Assembly (NCBI GenBank): GCA_045110515.1
Contig: JBGCGD010000043.1
Span: 1-64,000, forward strand
Reading direction: 5' to 3'
DNA: 64,000 nucleotides
Source: Granulosicoccus sp045110515
GTDB taxonomy: Bacteria; Pseudomonadota; Gammaproteobacteria; Granulosicoccales; Granulosicoccaceae
Below, one piece after another: positions 8,805 to 18,385 of the stretch. How positions within the stretch are numbered: the first letter of the stretch is position 1; every line of letters begins with the position of its first letter. The position numbers were made by a program, and so were the translations under genes. The notes below the pieces were generated by a model that searched no databases, had not been told where the DNA came from, and saw only the letters and a list, made by a program, of their open reading frames with translations.

Positions 8805-10136
8805 ATGAATAAGATTTTGCTGGCTTTGCCAGTCGAACAGAAGGTTGGAATTGCTTTTTCAGGTGGTTTAGATACCTCAGCCGCGATAGCGTGGATGCGG
8901 CAAAGGGGCTCGGTACCTTACGCTTACACAGCAGATCTCGGTCAGCCGGATGAAGATGACTTCGAAGATATAGCGTCCCGTGCGCGTGCCTATGGAGCAG
9001 AAGAAGCACGAACAGTTGATTGCGTAGACGTCCTGGTTAACGAAGGATTAGTCGCCATCATGTGTGGCGCTTTTCATATCGAGAGTGGTGGGAAGAAATA
9101 CTACAACACCACGCCACTTGGCAGAGCGGTTACCGGAACAATACTGGTGCGAGCAATGCAACAGGACGACGTCAATATCTGGGGTGATGGATCCACTTAC
9201 AAAGGAAATGACATCGAACGTTTCTATCGCTACGGTTTAATGACCAATCCAAACCTGCGCATCTACAAGCCTTGGCTAGATCGAGATTTTGTAGCAGAAC
9301 TTGGTGGACGTGCCGAGATGAGTGAGTTTTTAAATGCCAACGGATTTGAATATCGAGCGAGTAAGGAAAAAGCGTATTCCACCGATGCCAATATTCTGGG
9401 TGCAACTCACGAAGCGAAAGACTTAGAGTTTCTCGATAGGGGTATGCATATCGTTGAACCGATTATGGGCGTGAAGTTCTGGGATCCGGCGGTTGAGATT
9501 GCCCATGAAGAAATTAGCATAACGTACGCTGAGGGCATGCCTGTCGCTATTAATGGCCAGAGCTTTGAATCGGCTGCGGCGTTGTTTAAAGAAGCCAATA
9601 GCATTGGTGGCCGTCATGGACTAGGGATGTGCGACCAAATAGAAAACAGAATTATTGAAGCCAAGAGCCGCGGCATCTATGAAGCACCGGGTATGGCTCT
9701 GTTGCACATTGCTTACGAAAGACTGCTAAACGGCATCCACAATGAAGATACGCTGGATAACTACCGCATGTTGGGACGGCGTTTAGGCAAGTTGCTATAT
9801 CAAGGCCGTTGGTTTGATCCGCAGTCACTAATGCTTCGCGATACGTTACAGAAGTGGATTGGTCAAACGGTAAATGGAACCGTCACGCTAGAACTAAGAC
9901 GTGGTGATGACTACTCCGTTATGAACACCGAAAGCGATTCCTTAACCTACGCGCCTGAGAACCTCTCGATGGAAGTCGTAGAGGATGAAGCCTTCAGCCC
10001 GCTGGATCGAATCGGTCAGCTCTCCCTGCGTAATTTGGACATTGATGATTCCCGATCTAAATTGCACGGATATGCGAACCAAGGTGTTTTGCCCGTGGGT
10101 GATGCGATGAAACAGCTCATCAGTGACAAAGACTGA
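8805..10136 (+). CDS. argG: argininosuccinate synthase
   Basis: A 443-residue enzyme that joins citrulline and aspartate using ATP to give argininosuccinate, the penultimate step of arginine synthesis. The N-terminal PP-loop motif A-F-S-G-G-L-D-T-S starts at about residue 18. The substrate-binding stretches Y-N-T-T-P-L-G-R, G-D-G-S-T-Y-K-G-N-D and G-R-R-L-G-K-L are present. Length and sequence match the longer E. coli-type ArgG rather than the ~400-residue type. It has no obvious ribosome-binding site at ATG 8805. It stands alone from other arginine genes and is followed 23 bases later by the selenium genes, with no terminator visible between them. Confidence 0.95.
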   Translation: MNKILLALPVEQKVGIAFSGGLDTSAAIAWMRQRGSVPYAYTADLGQPDEDDFEDIASRARAYGAEEARTVDCVDVLVNEGLVAIMCGAFHIESGGKKYYNTTPLGRAVTGTILVRAMQQDDVNIWGDGSTYKGNDIERFYRYGLMTNPNLRIYKPWLDRDFVAELGGRAEMSEFLNANGFEYRASKEKAYSTDANILGATHEAKDLEFLDRGMHIVEPIMGVKFWDPAVEIAHEEISITYAEGMPVAINGQSFESAAALFKEANSIGGRHGLGMCDQIENRIIEAKSRGIYEAPGMALLHIAYERLLNGIHNEDTLDNYRMLGRRLGKLLYQGRWFDPQSLMLRDTLQKWIGQTVNGTVTLELRRGDDYSVMNTESDSLTYAPENLSMEVVEDEAFSPLDRIGQLSLRNLDIDDSRSKLHGYANQGVLPVGDAMKQLISDKD

Positions 10137-10159
10137 AAACGGTAAATCAGATATCAGAC

Positions 10160-11299
10160 GTGGCTACTGAAAACTCGAGTCCGTCTGATTCTCCAGATGT
10201 ACCTGGAAAACTCGGTCCAGTAAGAGCCGATTACCGCGAGTTGTTGTTATCCGGCACAGCATTAATGGATGTGCGTGCCCCTGTTGAGTTTGCTAAAGGT
10301 GCTTTTCCAACGTCCGTTAACCTTCCCTTGATGAGTGACGAGGAACGCCATCTTGTCGGAATACGTTACAAAGAGTCTGGTCAAGACAGCGCAATAGCAT
10401 TAGGCGCAGAGCTTGTGACACCCGCTATTCGAGCAGAACGAATTCATCTTTGGAAGCAATTTGCAAAGGAGAACCCCAACGGAGTTTTATATTGTTTTAG
10501 AGGGGGTCTTCGTTCTCGAATAAGTCAGCAATGGATGCGTGAGGCGGGTGTAGAACTGCCTGTGCTTGACGGAGGGTACAAAGCGCTTCGTACCTTCATC
10601 ATAAAAACGCTAGAGCGTTTATGCCAAAGCATGAGCGTGAAACTTATTGGAGGTCGAACCGGAAACGGCAAAACTCTTTTGATTCACCAACTCGGAAATA
10701 CAATAGACTTAGAAGCATTGGCCAATCACAGAGGCTCAAGTTTTGGAAGTCTACTTGCCCAACAGCCCAGTAATATAGATTTTGAGAATTCGCTTTGCGT
10801 AGAAATGATGCGACTCGAAGAGCACGGGGTAAAACAGTTGTATCTAGAGGATGAAGCTCGATTGATTGGGCGAGTTTGCATCCCTGAAGTGCTAATAGAT
10901 AAAACCAAGTGCTCTCCAATCGTAATTCTTGAAACCGATATGCAAGATCGTATTGAGAATTGTTTTCAAGATTATGTATCTGATTTGCTATCTCGTTATA
11001 TTTCAAAACTAGGCCATACAGAAGGTTTTAACGCCTTCAAAGATCATCATCGTGGAAGTTTGTCGCGCATTAAGAAACGGTTTGGTGATCAGAATTATGC
11101 ACGCGCCCTTGAACTACTTGAGATAGCGATGGACAAACATGAAAGCCACAACGACTCGACTTGCTACAGCGATTTTATCGAGATGTTGTTGCGTGATTAC
11201 TATGACCCTATGTATGACTATCAACTCAGTAAAAAAGAAGACCGAATAGTGTTTAAAGGGAGCGCCGAAAACATCATTTCATGGGCCGGTAGTCAATGA
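10160..11299 (+). CDS. mnmH: tRNA 2-selenouridine synthase (rhodanese + P-loop)
   Basis: A 379-residue protein, also called SelU or YbbB. It replaces sulfur by selenium in 2-thiouridine at the wobble position of some tRNAs, using selenophosphate and working through a geranylated intermediate. The N-terminal rhodanese domain (~25-145) has its active-site Cys at 112 in Y-C-F-R-G-G-L-R-S. A P-loop, G-G-R-T-G-N-G-K-T, is at 164-172. It begins at GTG 10160, without a clear ribosome-binding site. Its stop overlaps the start of the next gene, which makes the selenophosphate donor, by 4 bases (ATGA). The two form a functional pair. Confidence 0.93.
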   Translation: MATENSSPSDSPDVPGKLGPVRADYRELLLSGTALMDVRAPVEFAKGAFPTSVNLPLMSDEERHLVGIRYKESGQDSAIALGAELVTPAIRAERIHLWKQFAKENPNGVLYCFRGGLRSRISQQWMREAGVELPVLDGGYKALRTFIIKTLERLCQSMSVKLIGGRTGNGKTLLIHQLGNTIDLEALANHRGSSFGSLLAQQPSNIDFENSLCVEMMRLEEHGVKQLYLEDEARLIGRVCIPEVLIDKTKCSPIVILETDMQDRIENCFQDYVSDLLSRYISKLGHTEGFNAFKDHHRGSLSRIKKRFGDQNYARALELLEIAMDKHESHNDSTCYSDFIEMLLRDYYDPMYDYQLSKKEDRIVFKGSAENIISWAGSQ

Positions 11300-13518
11300 A
11301 CTCTGCGTCAATTGTCAGGGACGTATTTTTAATCGGTGGTGGTCACAGCCATGTATTGCTGATACGTCAGTGGGCAATGAATCCACTGCCAGGTGTTCGA
11401 TTGACCTTGGTATCCACAAGTTCGCAAACCCCTTATTCAGGCATGCTGCCTGGTTTCATTGCCGGTCACTATTCTGTTGATGAGATACACATAGACTTAA
11501 GAGTGTTGTGCGCTTGGGCTAATGTTCGGTTCATCGAAGAGAGCATGCTTGATCTCGACTTAGTATCGCGTCGTGTTTATTTTGATGCTCGTCCGCCGAT
11601 GGGTTTCGATGTTCTCTCTTTAGATACCGGGTCAACTCCCGATTTGTCTGTTGAGGGGGCGCATCAATACAGCACCCCGGTAAAGCCTGTATACGAATTT
11701 TCTAATCGTTGGGAAGAGATCGTATCCAGAGTTAAGCGTCACGGCTGCGAAAAAATTAGCATAGGTGTTGTGGGTTCTGGTGCTGGTGGTTTTGAATTGA
11801 TTACGGCAATGCGACATGCATTGCCGGACGATGCTGCCCAGTGTAGTTGGTTTATCCGCGGTGATTTACCTCTGCGCGGCCGAACAGCAAAGGTTGGATT
11901 ATTGGCTTTAGAGTCCGCTCGCAAACACGGTATAGACGTGCACACTGGTGTGGACATCGTTAGCGTTAAAGAGGGTGAGCTAATCGCCTCAGATGGTCGC
12001 GAGTTTGTGCTCGATGAGGTTTTGTGGTGTACATCTGCCATCGGCCCCGCTTGGGCGAATCGCGCAGGGTTAACACTGGATGACAGGGGGTTTGTTGCTA
12101 CTAACGAATACTTGCAGAGCGTATCTCACGAATTCGTTTTTGCTACCGGGGATATAGGTACTCAGATAGATACACCGAGTTCCAAAGCGGGTGTGTTTGC
12201 TGTACGACAAGCGCCCGTATTGTTTCAGAACTTAAAGCGATATTTGTTGAAGCAGTCTTTGAAGCGTTACGCGCCACAAAAAGACTTCTTAAGCTTAATG
12301 GCAACGGGTGATAAGCGAGCGATTGCCAGCCGCGGACGGTTCGCTATTGAGGCAAATTGGGTATGGCGATGGAAAGATCACATTGATCAGACCTTTATGA
12401 AAAAGTTTATTGATTTACCGGAAATGCGTCAAAGTGAAAATGGGCGCCTGCCTTCCGAGTTAGAGCCTGCAGGGCAGCCTGCCATTAACAACACGATGAC
12501 GTGTAAAGGCTGTGGTGCGAAAGTTTCCGGCGCTGTACTTGATAGAGTTATTGCTTCGCTCGATGTTAAGGGTCAGGCTCAAGTGATCTCAGGGCATGCA
12601 GACGGTGCCGATACGGCAATCGTTAAGCTGCCAGTCACATCGCTAGTTCAGTCTGTTGATCAACTTAACGCCATTATTGATGACCCTTATCTATTGGGAA
12701 AAATAGCAGCGCTACACGCCCTGAGCGATGTGATTACCGTCAATGCAACGCCTCACTCTGCACAAGTCATAGTCTCGTTACCAGAAGCTAGTGATGCTAT
12801 TGCTGAAAGGGATTTGCTACAAGTGATGACAGGCTTGGTACAAGCACTAAACGAAGAAGGGTGCACCTTAATCGGAGGACACACCACACAGGCTCGCGAG
12901 CTCTCTATCGGGGTTGTCATTAATGCTAGCTACGAAGACGACGAAGAAGAAGCTAATAAGCGTACGCAATACTTCTCTGATGGCGATGTTTTAGTACTGA
13001 CTAAGCCTTTAGGCATCGGCACTGTGTTTGCGGGATTGATGCAGCAACAAGGCAATGGTCGGGATGTTCGTACCGCAATTGAGGCAATGCAGCAGAGTAA
13101 TCAGCTAGCCGCTCAGTTGCTGCGTGAACACGGTGCTTATGCGGTGACTGACGTGACTGGTTTTGGCCTGTTAGGCCATGCTGATCGATTATTAAAGCCT
13201 ATGCACGAGCAGGTGGGTATGCTGCTCAGCCTTGAAGCTGTTCCCTTGTTGCCGGGTGCGTTGCAGTTAGCGCAAGCCGGAGTTCGGAGTTCTCTTTGGG
13301 CCTCTAACAGTGGCTCGCTTGATGTGTTGGAAGTAGCAGATGATGTCGACGAGAGCAGGCTCGCACTTCTCTGTGATCCGCAAACAAGTGGTGGGCTTCT
13401 TGCCATTGTGCCTGCCCGCCAACAGGACAGTGTTGTCGCTGATTTGAAGGCGAAAGGATACACCGATGCAGCGGTCATTGGATTTGCTAATTCCAGCGGT
13501 CGATATAAAGTCCTCTAG
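11296..13518 (+). CDS. selD: fused NADH-dehydrogenase-like flavoprotein / selenide, water dikinase
   Basis: A 740-residue two-part protein. Residues ~1-390 form a pyridine-nucleotide-disulfide oxidoreductase/NDH-2-like domain with FAD motif I-G-G-G-H-S-H near residue 15, a second nucleotide motif V-V-G-S-G-A-G-G-F-E-L near 160, and a late FAD-contact segment F-A-T-G-D-I. Residues ~400-740 form SelD, which makes selenophosphate from selenide and ATP. The SelD active site reads C-K-G-C-G-A-K: Cys406 matches the catalytic Cys17 of E. coli SelD and Lys409 its Lys20. It therefore uses Cys, not selenocysteine. Such fusions are known in some bacteria. The flavoprotein may supply reduced selenide or protect it from oxidation (inference). 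Partner of the overlapping mnmH. Confidence 0.92.
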   Translation: MNSASIVRDVFLIGGGHSHVLLIRQWAMNPLPGVRLTLVSTSSQTPYSGMLPGFIAGHYSVDEIHIDLRVLCAWANVRFIEESMLDLDLVSRRVYFDARPPMGFDVLSLDTGSTPDLSVEGAHQYSTPVKPVYEFSNRWEEIVSRVKRHGCEKISIGVVGSGAGGFELITAMRHALPDDAAQCSWFIRGDLPLRGRTAKVGLLALESARKHGIDVHTGVDIVSVKEGELIASDGREFVLDEVLWCTSAIGPAWANRAGLTLDDRGFVATNEYLQSVSHEFVFATGDIGTQIDTPSSKAGVFAVRQAPVLFQNLKRYLLKQSLKRYAPQKDFLSLMATGDKRAIASRGRFAIEANWVWRWKDHIDQTFMKKFIDLPEMRQSENGRLPSELEPAGQPAINNTMTCKGCGAKVSGAVLDRVIASLDVKGQAQVISGHADGADTAIVKLPVTSLVQSVDQLNAIIDDPYLLGKIAALHALSDVITVNATPHSAQVIVSLPEASDAIAERDLLQVMTGLVQALNEEGCTLIGGHTTQARELSIGVVINASYEDDEEEANKRTQYFSDGDVLVLTKPLGIGTVFAGLMQQQGNGRDVRTAIEAMQQSNQLAAQLLREHGAYAVTDVTGFGLLGHADRLLKPMHEQVGMLLSLEAVPLLPGALQLAQAGVRSSLWASNSGSLDVLEVADDVDESRLALLCDPQTSGGLLAIVPARQQDSVVADLKAKGYTDAAVIGFANSSGRYKVL

Positions 13519-13542
13519 GTGAGCCCATTTAAGTACTCATAC

Positions 13543-13558
13543 GCACTCAATTGAGTGC
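13543..13558. repeat. 16-bp perfect palindrome between convergent genes
   Basis: GCACTCAATTGAGTGC lies between the stop of the SelD fusion and the end of the DUF3429 gene, overlapping that gene's final codons. It has no loop and no T-run, so it is not a standard terminator. Confidence 0.35.
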
Positions 13559-14050
13559 TGCTGCCAGAAGTCCAGTTAGCAAAGCGATGGTTGCTCCGGA
13601 GGTGAGTAAGGTTCTCAGCCTTCCGAACCAGGCCGGGAGTATTTTCTGCCTTACGGCTTCAATGTCAGCGGCATACTGCAACACAAAGCCTGCTGCAAGT
13701 AGCGATAGCATCCATACTGCCGGTAGCAGCAGAGCAGGCCAGGCGATCAGGCTTGGTACTACGCTTAGGGTAAGAGGTCCCCAGCGGTGAATTTGCGCTT
13801 TATGATTCACGATATTTCCCCAGCGTATCCCTCCCAGGAAGCTCAAAATGACAGCTCCATAGGTGCCTAAGGCCAAGACGGCCTTCTGCCTGATAAAATC
13901 CGGATTGTACAACTCGGCAGCGTTACCTTGTAATGCTGCACCCAGTAAGCTGGGAACACACGCTATGAGTGCACAGATAAAAAAAGGAATTAAGCCTGCC
14001 AGCCCCAGAGTTAGCGCGGGTAGTGGTATTACTTGCGATTTTGCGGCCAT
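13547..14050 (-). CDS. DUF3429 family inner-membrane protein
   Basis: A 167-residue protein with about five hydrophobic helices and short polar loops. The segment L-G-G-I-R-W-G in the middle and the overall layout match the DUF3429 family of small proteobacterial membrane proteins, whose role is unknown. It has a short N-terminus with no cleavable signal. It converges on the SelD fusion gene, and the two stops are 28 bases apart. No functional link with the selenium genes is evident. Family confidence is fair; function unknown. Confidence 0.8.
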   Translation of the reverse strand: MAAKSQVIPLPALTLGLAGLIPFFICALIACVPSLLGAALQGNAAELYNPDFIRQKAVLALGTYGAVILSFLGGIRWGNIVNHKAQIHRWGPLTLSVVPSLIAWPALLLPAVWMLSLLAAGFVLQYAADIEAVRQKILPAWFGRLRTLLTSGATIALLTGLLAAALN

Positions 14051-14236
14051 GGCTATGAATCTTGGGCAGTTGGGTGCACAGTTAGTGTAGGACAGGAGAA
14101 TTTGAGGGAATAGGCTAATAATGCAATGAACTTATTTTCTACCCCTAAATTTGTTTCTTGGATTGATACGACGGCAACGTGGATTCAGTGAATATTTGAC
14201 GTTACACTGGAAATTCGTCACTTCCAGCCACCGATA

Positions 14237-15928
14237 GTGGAAAAATCATCTATGGAATCGGGTCGACCAGATACATTGCCGGACGACTATTACCTGAGAA
14301 ACTTCCATGCACTTGTAGGGTATGTCTTTGACACCTATCAGGACTTGTTTACACCCGAAGAGTGCTCCTGGTATGAATCCATTCGTCGGTGTGACGACTC
14401 AGCGCAACGATTATATGTTCGATTGCTCACCCGGAAAGGTAGCGTGTTTCGGCTAAGCCGCCTTAAGTATCCCGAGATAAACGCTTTGGGTGATGCAGCG
14501 TCGCAACTGGCCTCACATCAATTGTCAGTGACGAGTGCACCTGAGTCTCTGTCGACGTTAATTCAAGCCTACACTAAACCTGAATTACTTCGGATGCTTT
14601 CATTAGATACCCTCAAATCTAAATCTAGGGTTGATTTGGTTGACTTTATCTTAGCGGCGAATAAAGAGGATCAACAGCAGTTCATAAGTAAACTACAAAA
14701 TGCCGACGGCTGGATAAGCATAAACGGTCATGCATTTTGGAATCTTTATAACTTGTGTTTTTTTGGCAATCTATACCAAGATAGCAGTGAGTTTGTGCTT
14801 CGTGATCTAGGGGCTGTTGCGTATGAAGACTATGAGATCCCTGCTGGGTTTCGTGCCTTTAAATCAAGATCGCATGTAGATGCGCACATGCGTTATTTTG
14901 AGTGTGTCGCTCTTTGGGATTTGGTGGATAGAAAGTCGAAAAACGCTCTACATAACCTATCAACACAACTACCTGATGTCATACCCGGTGATCTCACCTT
15001 GCTACGTCGTTGTGATCGACTACGCAATTCAATTGCCCGACAGTTAGAGCGTTTAGGTGATCTGGATGGTGCGCTGAGCCTTTTTTCTCTGTCCGTGCAT
15101 CCACCTGCTAGAGAACGATGTATTCGTATTTTACTAGCAAAAAATGAGCTTGATGCTGCCGATGCATTGTTAGAGAAAATATTCGCAGCCCCAATGGGTG
15201 AATCAGAGTTGCAGGTAGCTATACGATTAAAAAAACAGCTCAGTAAATCACGTGGCGATGTGATTAAGAACGAGCCCAAGTATCGACCGGAGACGTCTAC
15301 GTTAACCCTCATGGCTTCAGAGCCCAGAGTAGAGCAGGTTGCCAGGAAGTTTTATAGTCAGTTTGGCACCTGTAGTTATACTGAAAACTGCCTTGTCAAC
15401 GGTGTTTTGGGTTTGTTTATCTGGGATATCGTATTTCATCCTATAAACGGGGCGTTCTTCAATCCGTTTCAACACGCACCGGCAGATTTTTATGATCCGG
15501 ATTTTACGATTAGGCGCTCAGATCTGCTTAAAGACAGATTCAGAGAGATGGACAAACCACTGAAATTCCCAGCGCGAGTCATGGAAAATTACGTTAAGCA
15601 TGAAGGAAAATCGAACCCTTTGGTTCGTTGGGTTGGTCTACCTTATGAGTTACTGTCGATTGCATTGCAGCGAATACCCTTTGCGCATTGGCGAGTTATG
15701 TTTGAACGCATCTTGACTAACCCACGAGAGAACATGGCTGGCTTTCCTGATTTGGTCTTGTTTAAAACAGATGATTCGTATTACGAATTTATCGAGATAA
15801 AGGGACCGGGGGATACCATCCAGCAAAATCAATTGCGGTGGATGCAATATTTCACGAAGCATCGTATTCCTTGCCGTGTTGTAAACGTTAAGTGGTCTGT
15901 AGAACAGTCGAATCACGAGCCCTTATGA
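14237..15928 (+). CDS. FAN1-like VRR-NUC domain nuclease
   Basis: A 563-residue protein with the size and layout of bacterial FAN1 homologues. The N-terminal ~110 residues resemble the FAN1 DNA-binding region, the centre is helical and TPR-like, and residues ~440-555 form the VRR-NUC nuclease. Catalytic PD-(D/E)XK residues are visible as F-P-D-L-V-L-F and E-I-K-G-P-G-D, followed by Q-x-x-W-M. FAN1 enzymes cleave branched DNA and help repair interstrand crosslinks. The start is GTG 14237 or ATG 14252; neither has a strong ribosome-binding site. Its stop overlaps the helicase ATG by 4 bases (15925-15928), so nuclease and helicase are made together and probably act on the same lesions. Confidence 0.9.
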   Translation: MEKSSMESGRPDTLPDDYYLRNFHALVGYVFDTYQDLFTPEECSWYESIRRCDDSAQRLYVRLLTRKGSVFRLSRLKYPEINALGDAASQLASHQLSVTSAPESLSTLIQAYTKPELLRMLSLDTLKSKSRVDLVDFILAANKEDQQQFISKLQNADGWISINGHAFWNLYNLCFFGNLYQDSSEFVLRDLGAVAYEDYEIPAGFRAFKSRSHVDAHMRYFECVALWDLVDRKSKNALHNLSTQLPDVIPGDLTLLRRCDRLRNSIARQLERLGDLDGALSLFSLSVHPPARERCIRILLAKNELDAADALLEKIFAAPMGESELQVAIRLKKQLSKSRGDVIKNEPKYRPETSTLTLMASEPRVEQVARKFYSQFGTCSYTENCLVNGVLGLFIWDIVFHPINGAFFNPFQHAPADFYDPDFTIRRSDLLKDRFREMDKPLKFPARVMENYVKHEGKSNPLVRWVGLPYELLSIALQRIPFAHWRVMFERILTNPRENMAGFPDLVLFKTDDSYYEFIEIKGPGDTIQQNQLRWMQYFTKHRIPCRVVNVKWSVEQSNHEPL

Positions 15929-18381
15929 GCTCGACTAAAAAGCTTCGGGTCTCCGTTACGGCGTTGGCGAATTTTGCGTGTAAAGCAGGTGATCTCATGC
16001 CTATGGGGGTTGCCGGACCCACCGCACGAGAAGGGATGCGTGCGCACAAGGCTATTCAAAAAAAAGCGTTAGAGCGTGTTGATGAAGACCGCTTACAAGA
16101 ATGTTCTCTAACAGAAGGGAATTCTTCGAGTATCGCACCTCTTTCTGAGCCCGTACAAACCGAGCTAACACTAAGTTGTACAAGTAGCATAGAGTCAACT
16201 GATATCGTTTTGAGGGGCCGAGTTGATATTGCCGATTTAACTATCCCTCGGTTGACTGAAATAAAAACAACCTTGGTGCCTGCAGAGCATCTACCAGAGA
16301 CCCAACATGCGTTGCAATGGGCGCAACTTAAACTTTATGCTTTTCTCTACCTTAACTCAGATCAACCTAGCGCACAGTTACAGGATAAAGTTGAACTTGA
16401 GCTGCTGCACGCAAATATAAGAGCTGACGATACTAAATCCGAGCTAGAGGTAATGACCCGTTCCGATGCCTCGGAATTTGCGCATCAAGCTTTGCTCGTC
16501 TATGTAAAGTGGATGCATCGTATAGCGGCAATTCGCAGTAGCTTTGCACAGTCTTCGCAAGAGCTTCGTTTCCCCCATTTAAGATTTCGGGTAGGTCAGC
16601 GTGACATGGCTGCAGCGGTTTATCGTAGTGCACGGGATGGAGATGCGCTGCTGTGTGAGGCTCCTACAGGAATTGGAAAAACGATAAGTACCTTATTTCC
16701 TGCGGCGAAGGCTCTGGGTGAAGGAGAAGTCAGGCAGGTGACTTACCTTACAGCCAAAGTCGCTGGCCGTTTGAGTGCCATGCAAGCCCTCAACGATTTA
16801 AGCGAGGCTGGGCTGTTAGTAAGCGCTGTTCAAATTCGTGCGAAACAAGCTACTTGTTTTTGCTCGAATGGTCGCTGTGAACGTGACGACACCGGTCGTT
16901 GTCCGATGACTATCGGTTTTTTCGATCGCTTACCTGCGGCGCGAGATGAATTGATTTCCATGGGAGTGATTAGCGATGAACAACTCGATGACATTGCTTG
17001 GAATTATCAACTGTGTCCTTTTGAACTGGCCTTGCAAATGCTTCCATGGGTGCACGTTGTTGTTGCGGACTATAACTATGTATTTGATCCGCTTGTCAGG
17101 TTGCCGCATTATTCGGAATCTCGATTGGACAGTGTTCTTCTAATTGATGAGGCTCACAATTTACTAGATCGATCTAGAGAGATGTTTTCTGGGCAGTTGT
17201 CTCGTATTGCTTGCTTAGATGAAGCTCATTCTTGTCGCTTTAGCCATCCAACCGTCGCGAGTGCTTTGGAACGTTTGAGTAAAGCATTACTGGCACATGC
17301 CAGTGACCTGATTTCTAGCGAGACGGTCAGTGATATCAATGATTCGTCAATTGCGCGAGCTGCGTCGAAAAGTATTGAAGCTATTTTATCGACTGTGGGT
17401 GATAGTCCACCTTTGCCGGAATCCAGTTCAGAGATGTTCCGAGCGCTCTGTCGTTATGTGGCTATTAACGAATTGTATTCAGAACAACATCGCACTATTA
17501 CGCACGTATCCTCAGTGGGTAAGCGAAAAGAGGTGCTCGTTACGCTTTATTGTATTGATGCATCAAACGTCTTGGCAAAGCAATATAAGCTATATAAATC
17601 TCAAGTTGTTTTTTCAGCAACCTTGAGGCCGTCTCTTTTTTACCGCGATACTTTGGGCTTGCCAGAATCTACGCCTCAGCTAAAAATATCATCTCCCTTT
17701 GATAGCGAACGTACACTGCATGCGGTCGTTGACTGGGTTGATACGAGGTATAGAAAACGTGCCTCGTCTATAGGGCTGCTTACTGAACTGATAAAGCGAG
17801 TGTCCGATGCAAAATTCGGAAACTATCTCGTTTTTTTTCCTTCGTACGCTTATTTAGAGCTTGTTTACTCGGCTTTTACAACGGAATATCCATCAGTAGC
17901 TGTTTGGAAACAGTCGGGCGATCAAAGCAAAGATGAACAAAAAAAGTTACTTGATACGCTAGAGCAGCCGGGACATCGAGTGGGCTTTGCGATCGTTGGG
18001 GGAGTGTTTGGTGAAGGTATTGATTATCTTGGGGATAAACTTATCGGTGTTGTGGTTGTAAGCACGGGCTTACCCGGTTTGGATGCTAAAACACAGTTAG
18101 TCTCAGATCACTATCGTGAGAAAGGCCACGACGGATATGATTTCGCCTACCGATATCCAGGATTTACTCGAGTATTGCAAACTGCAGGTCGCTTGATCAG
18201 AAGCGAGACAGATAGCGGAGTTGTTGTTTTGGTAGACGACAGGTTTCGACAGGCGTTTTATAAACAGCTCTATCCGGAATCGTGGAGGGTACGATACCCA
18301 GCTAACTTAACCTCGTTAGCAGAGGAGGTTGATCAATTCTGGGATCGACTGCCCAACTTGCGTGGGCAGTCATCCCAATAA
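15925..18381 (+). CDS. DinG/XPD-family Fe-S DNA helicase with N-terminal PD-(D/E)XK domain
   Basis: An 818-residue protein from ATG 15925, which overlaps the nuclease stop; the frame is open from 15892, but the coupled ATG is the better start. Residues ~1-200 look like a Cas4/AddB-type nuclease domain (R-E-G-M-R-A-H, R-V-D-I-A-D, T-E-I-K-T-T). The helicase core follows: motif I A-P-T-G-I-G-K-T, four Cys suited to a 4Fe-4S cluster (C-F-C, G-R-C, L-C-P-F), motif II I-D-E-A-H-N, F-S-A-T-L, and motif VI Q-T-A-G-R-L-I-R. XPD/DinG helicases unwind DNA 5'-3'. Together with the FAN1-like partner this suggests a repair module for crosslinks or flaps. A perfect 9-bp inverted repeat (18347-18371) lies at the end of the gene. 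Confidence 0.9.
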   Translation: MSSTKKLRVSVTALANFACKAGDLMPMGVAGPTAREGMRAHKAIQKKALERVDEDRLQECSLTEGNSSSIAPLSEPVQTELTLSCTSSIESTDIVLRGRVDIADLTIPRLTEIKTTLVPAEHLPETQHALQWAQLKLYAFLYLNSDQPSAQLQDKVELELLHANIRADDTKSELEVMTRSDASEFAHQALLVYVKWMHRIAAIRSSFAQSSQELRFPHLRFRVGQRDMAAAVYRSARDGDALLCEAPTGIGKTISTLFPAAKALGEGEVRQVTYLTAKVAGRLSAMQALNDLSEAGLLVSAVQIRAKQATCFCSNGRCERDDTGRCPMTIGFFDRLPAARDELISMGVISDEQLDDIAWNYQLCPFELALQMLPWVHVVVADYNYVFDPLVRLPHYSESRLDSVLLIDEAHNLLDRSREMFSGQLSRIACLDEAHSCRFSHPTVASALERLSKALLAHASDLISSETVSDINDSSIARAASKSIEAILSTVGDSPPLPESSSEMFRALCRYVAINELYSEQHRTITHVSSVGKRKEVLVTLYCIDASNVLAKQYKLYKSQVVFSATLRPSLFYRDTLGLPESTPQLKISSPFDSERTLHAVVDWVDTRYRKRASSIGLLTELIKRVSDAKFGNYLVFFPSYAYLELVYSAFTTEYPSVAVWKQSGDQSKDEQKKLLDTLEQPGHRVGFAIVGGVFGEGIDYLGDKLIGVVVVSTGLPGLDAKTQLVSDHYREKGHDGYDFAYRYPGFTRVLQTAGRLIRSETDSGVVVLVDDRFRQAFYKQLYPESWRVRYPANLTSLAEEVDQFWDRLPNLRGQSSQ
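18347..18371. repeat. 9-bp inverted repeat at the helicase 3' end
   Basis: GACTGCCCA (18347-18355) and TGGGCAGTC (18363-18371) are perfectly complementary around a 7-base loop. The hairpin lies in the last codons of the helicase gene, just before the convergent histone-like gene ends. There is no T-run on either side, so any role in termination is uncertain. Confidence 0.4.
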
Positions 18382-18385
18382 CACG

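Noticed and set aside
12496..12525. Selenocysteine in SelD
   Set aside because: The catalytic position is encoded by TGT (Cys406), and no in-frame TGA occurs there.
14237..18381. Anti-phage defence island
   Set aside because: Nuclease plus helicase pairs occur in defence loci, but neighbours here are selenium, regulatory and housekeeping genes with no integrase or toxin. FAN1 and XPD/DinG families are standard repair enzymes.
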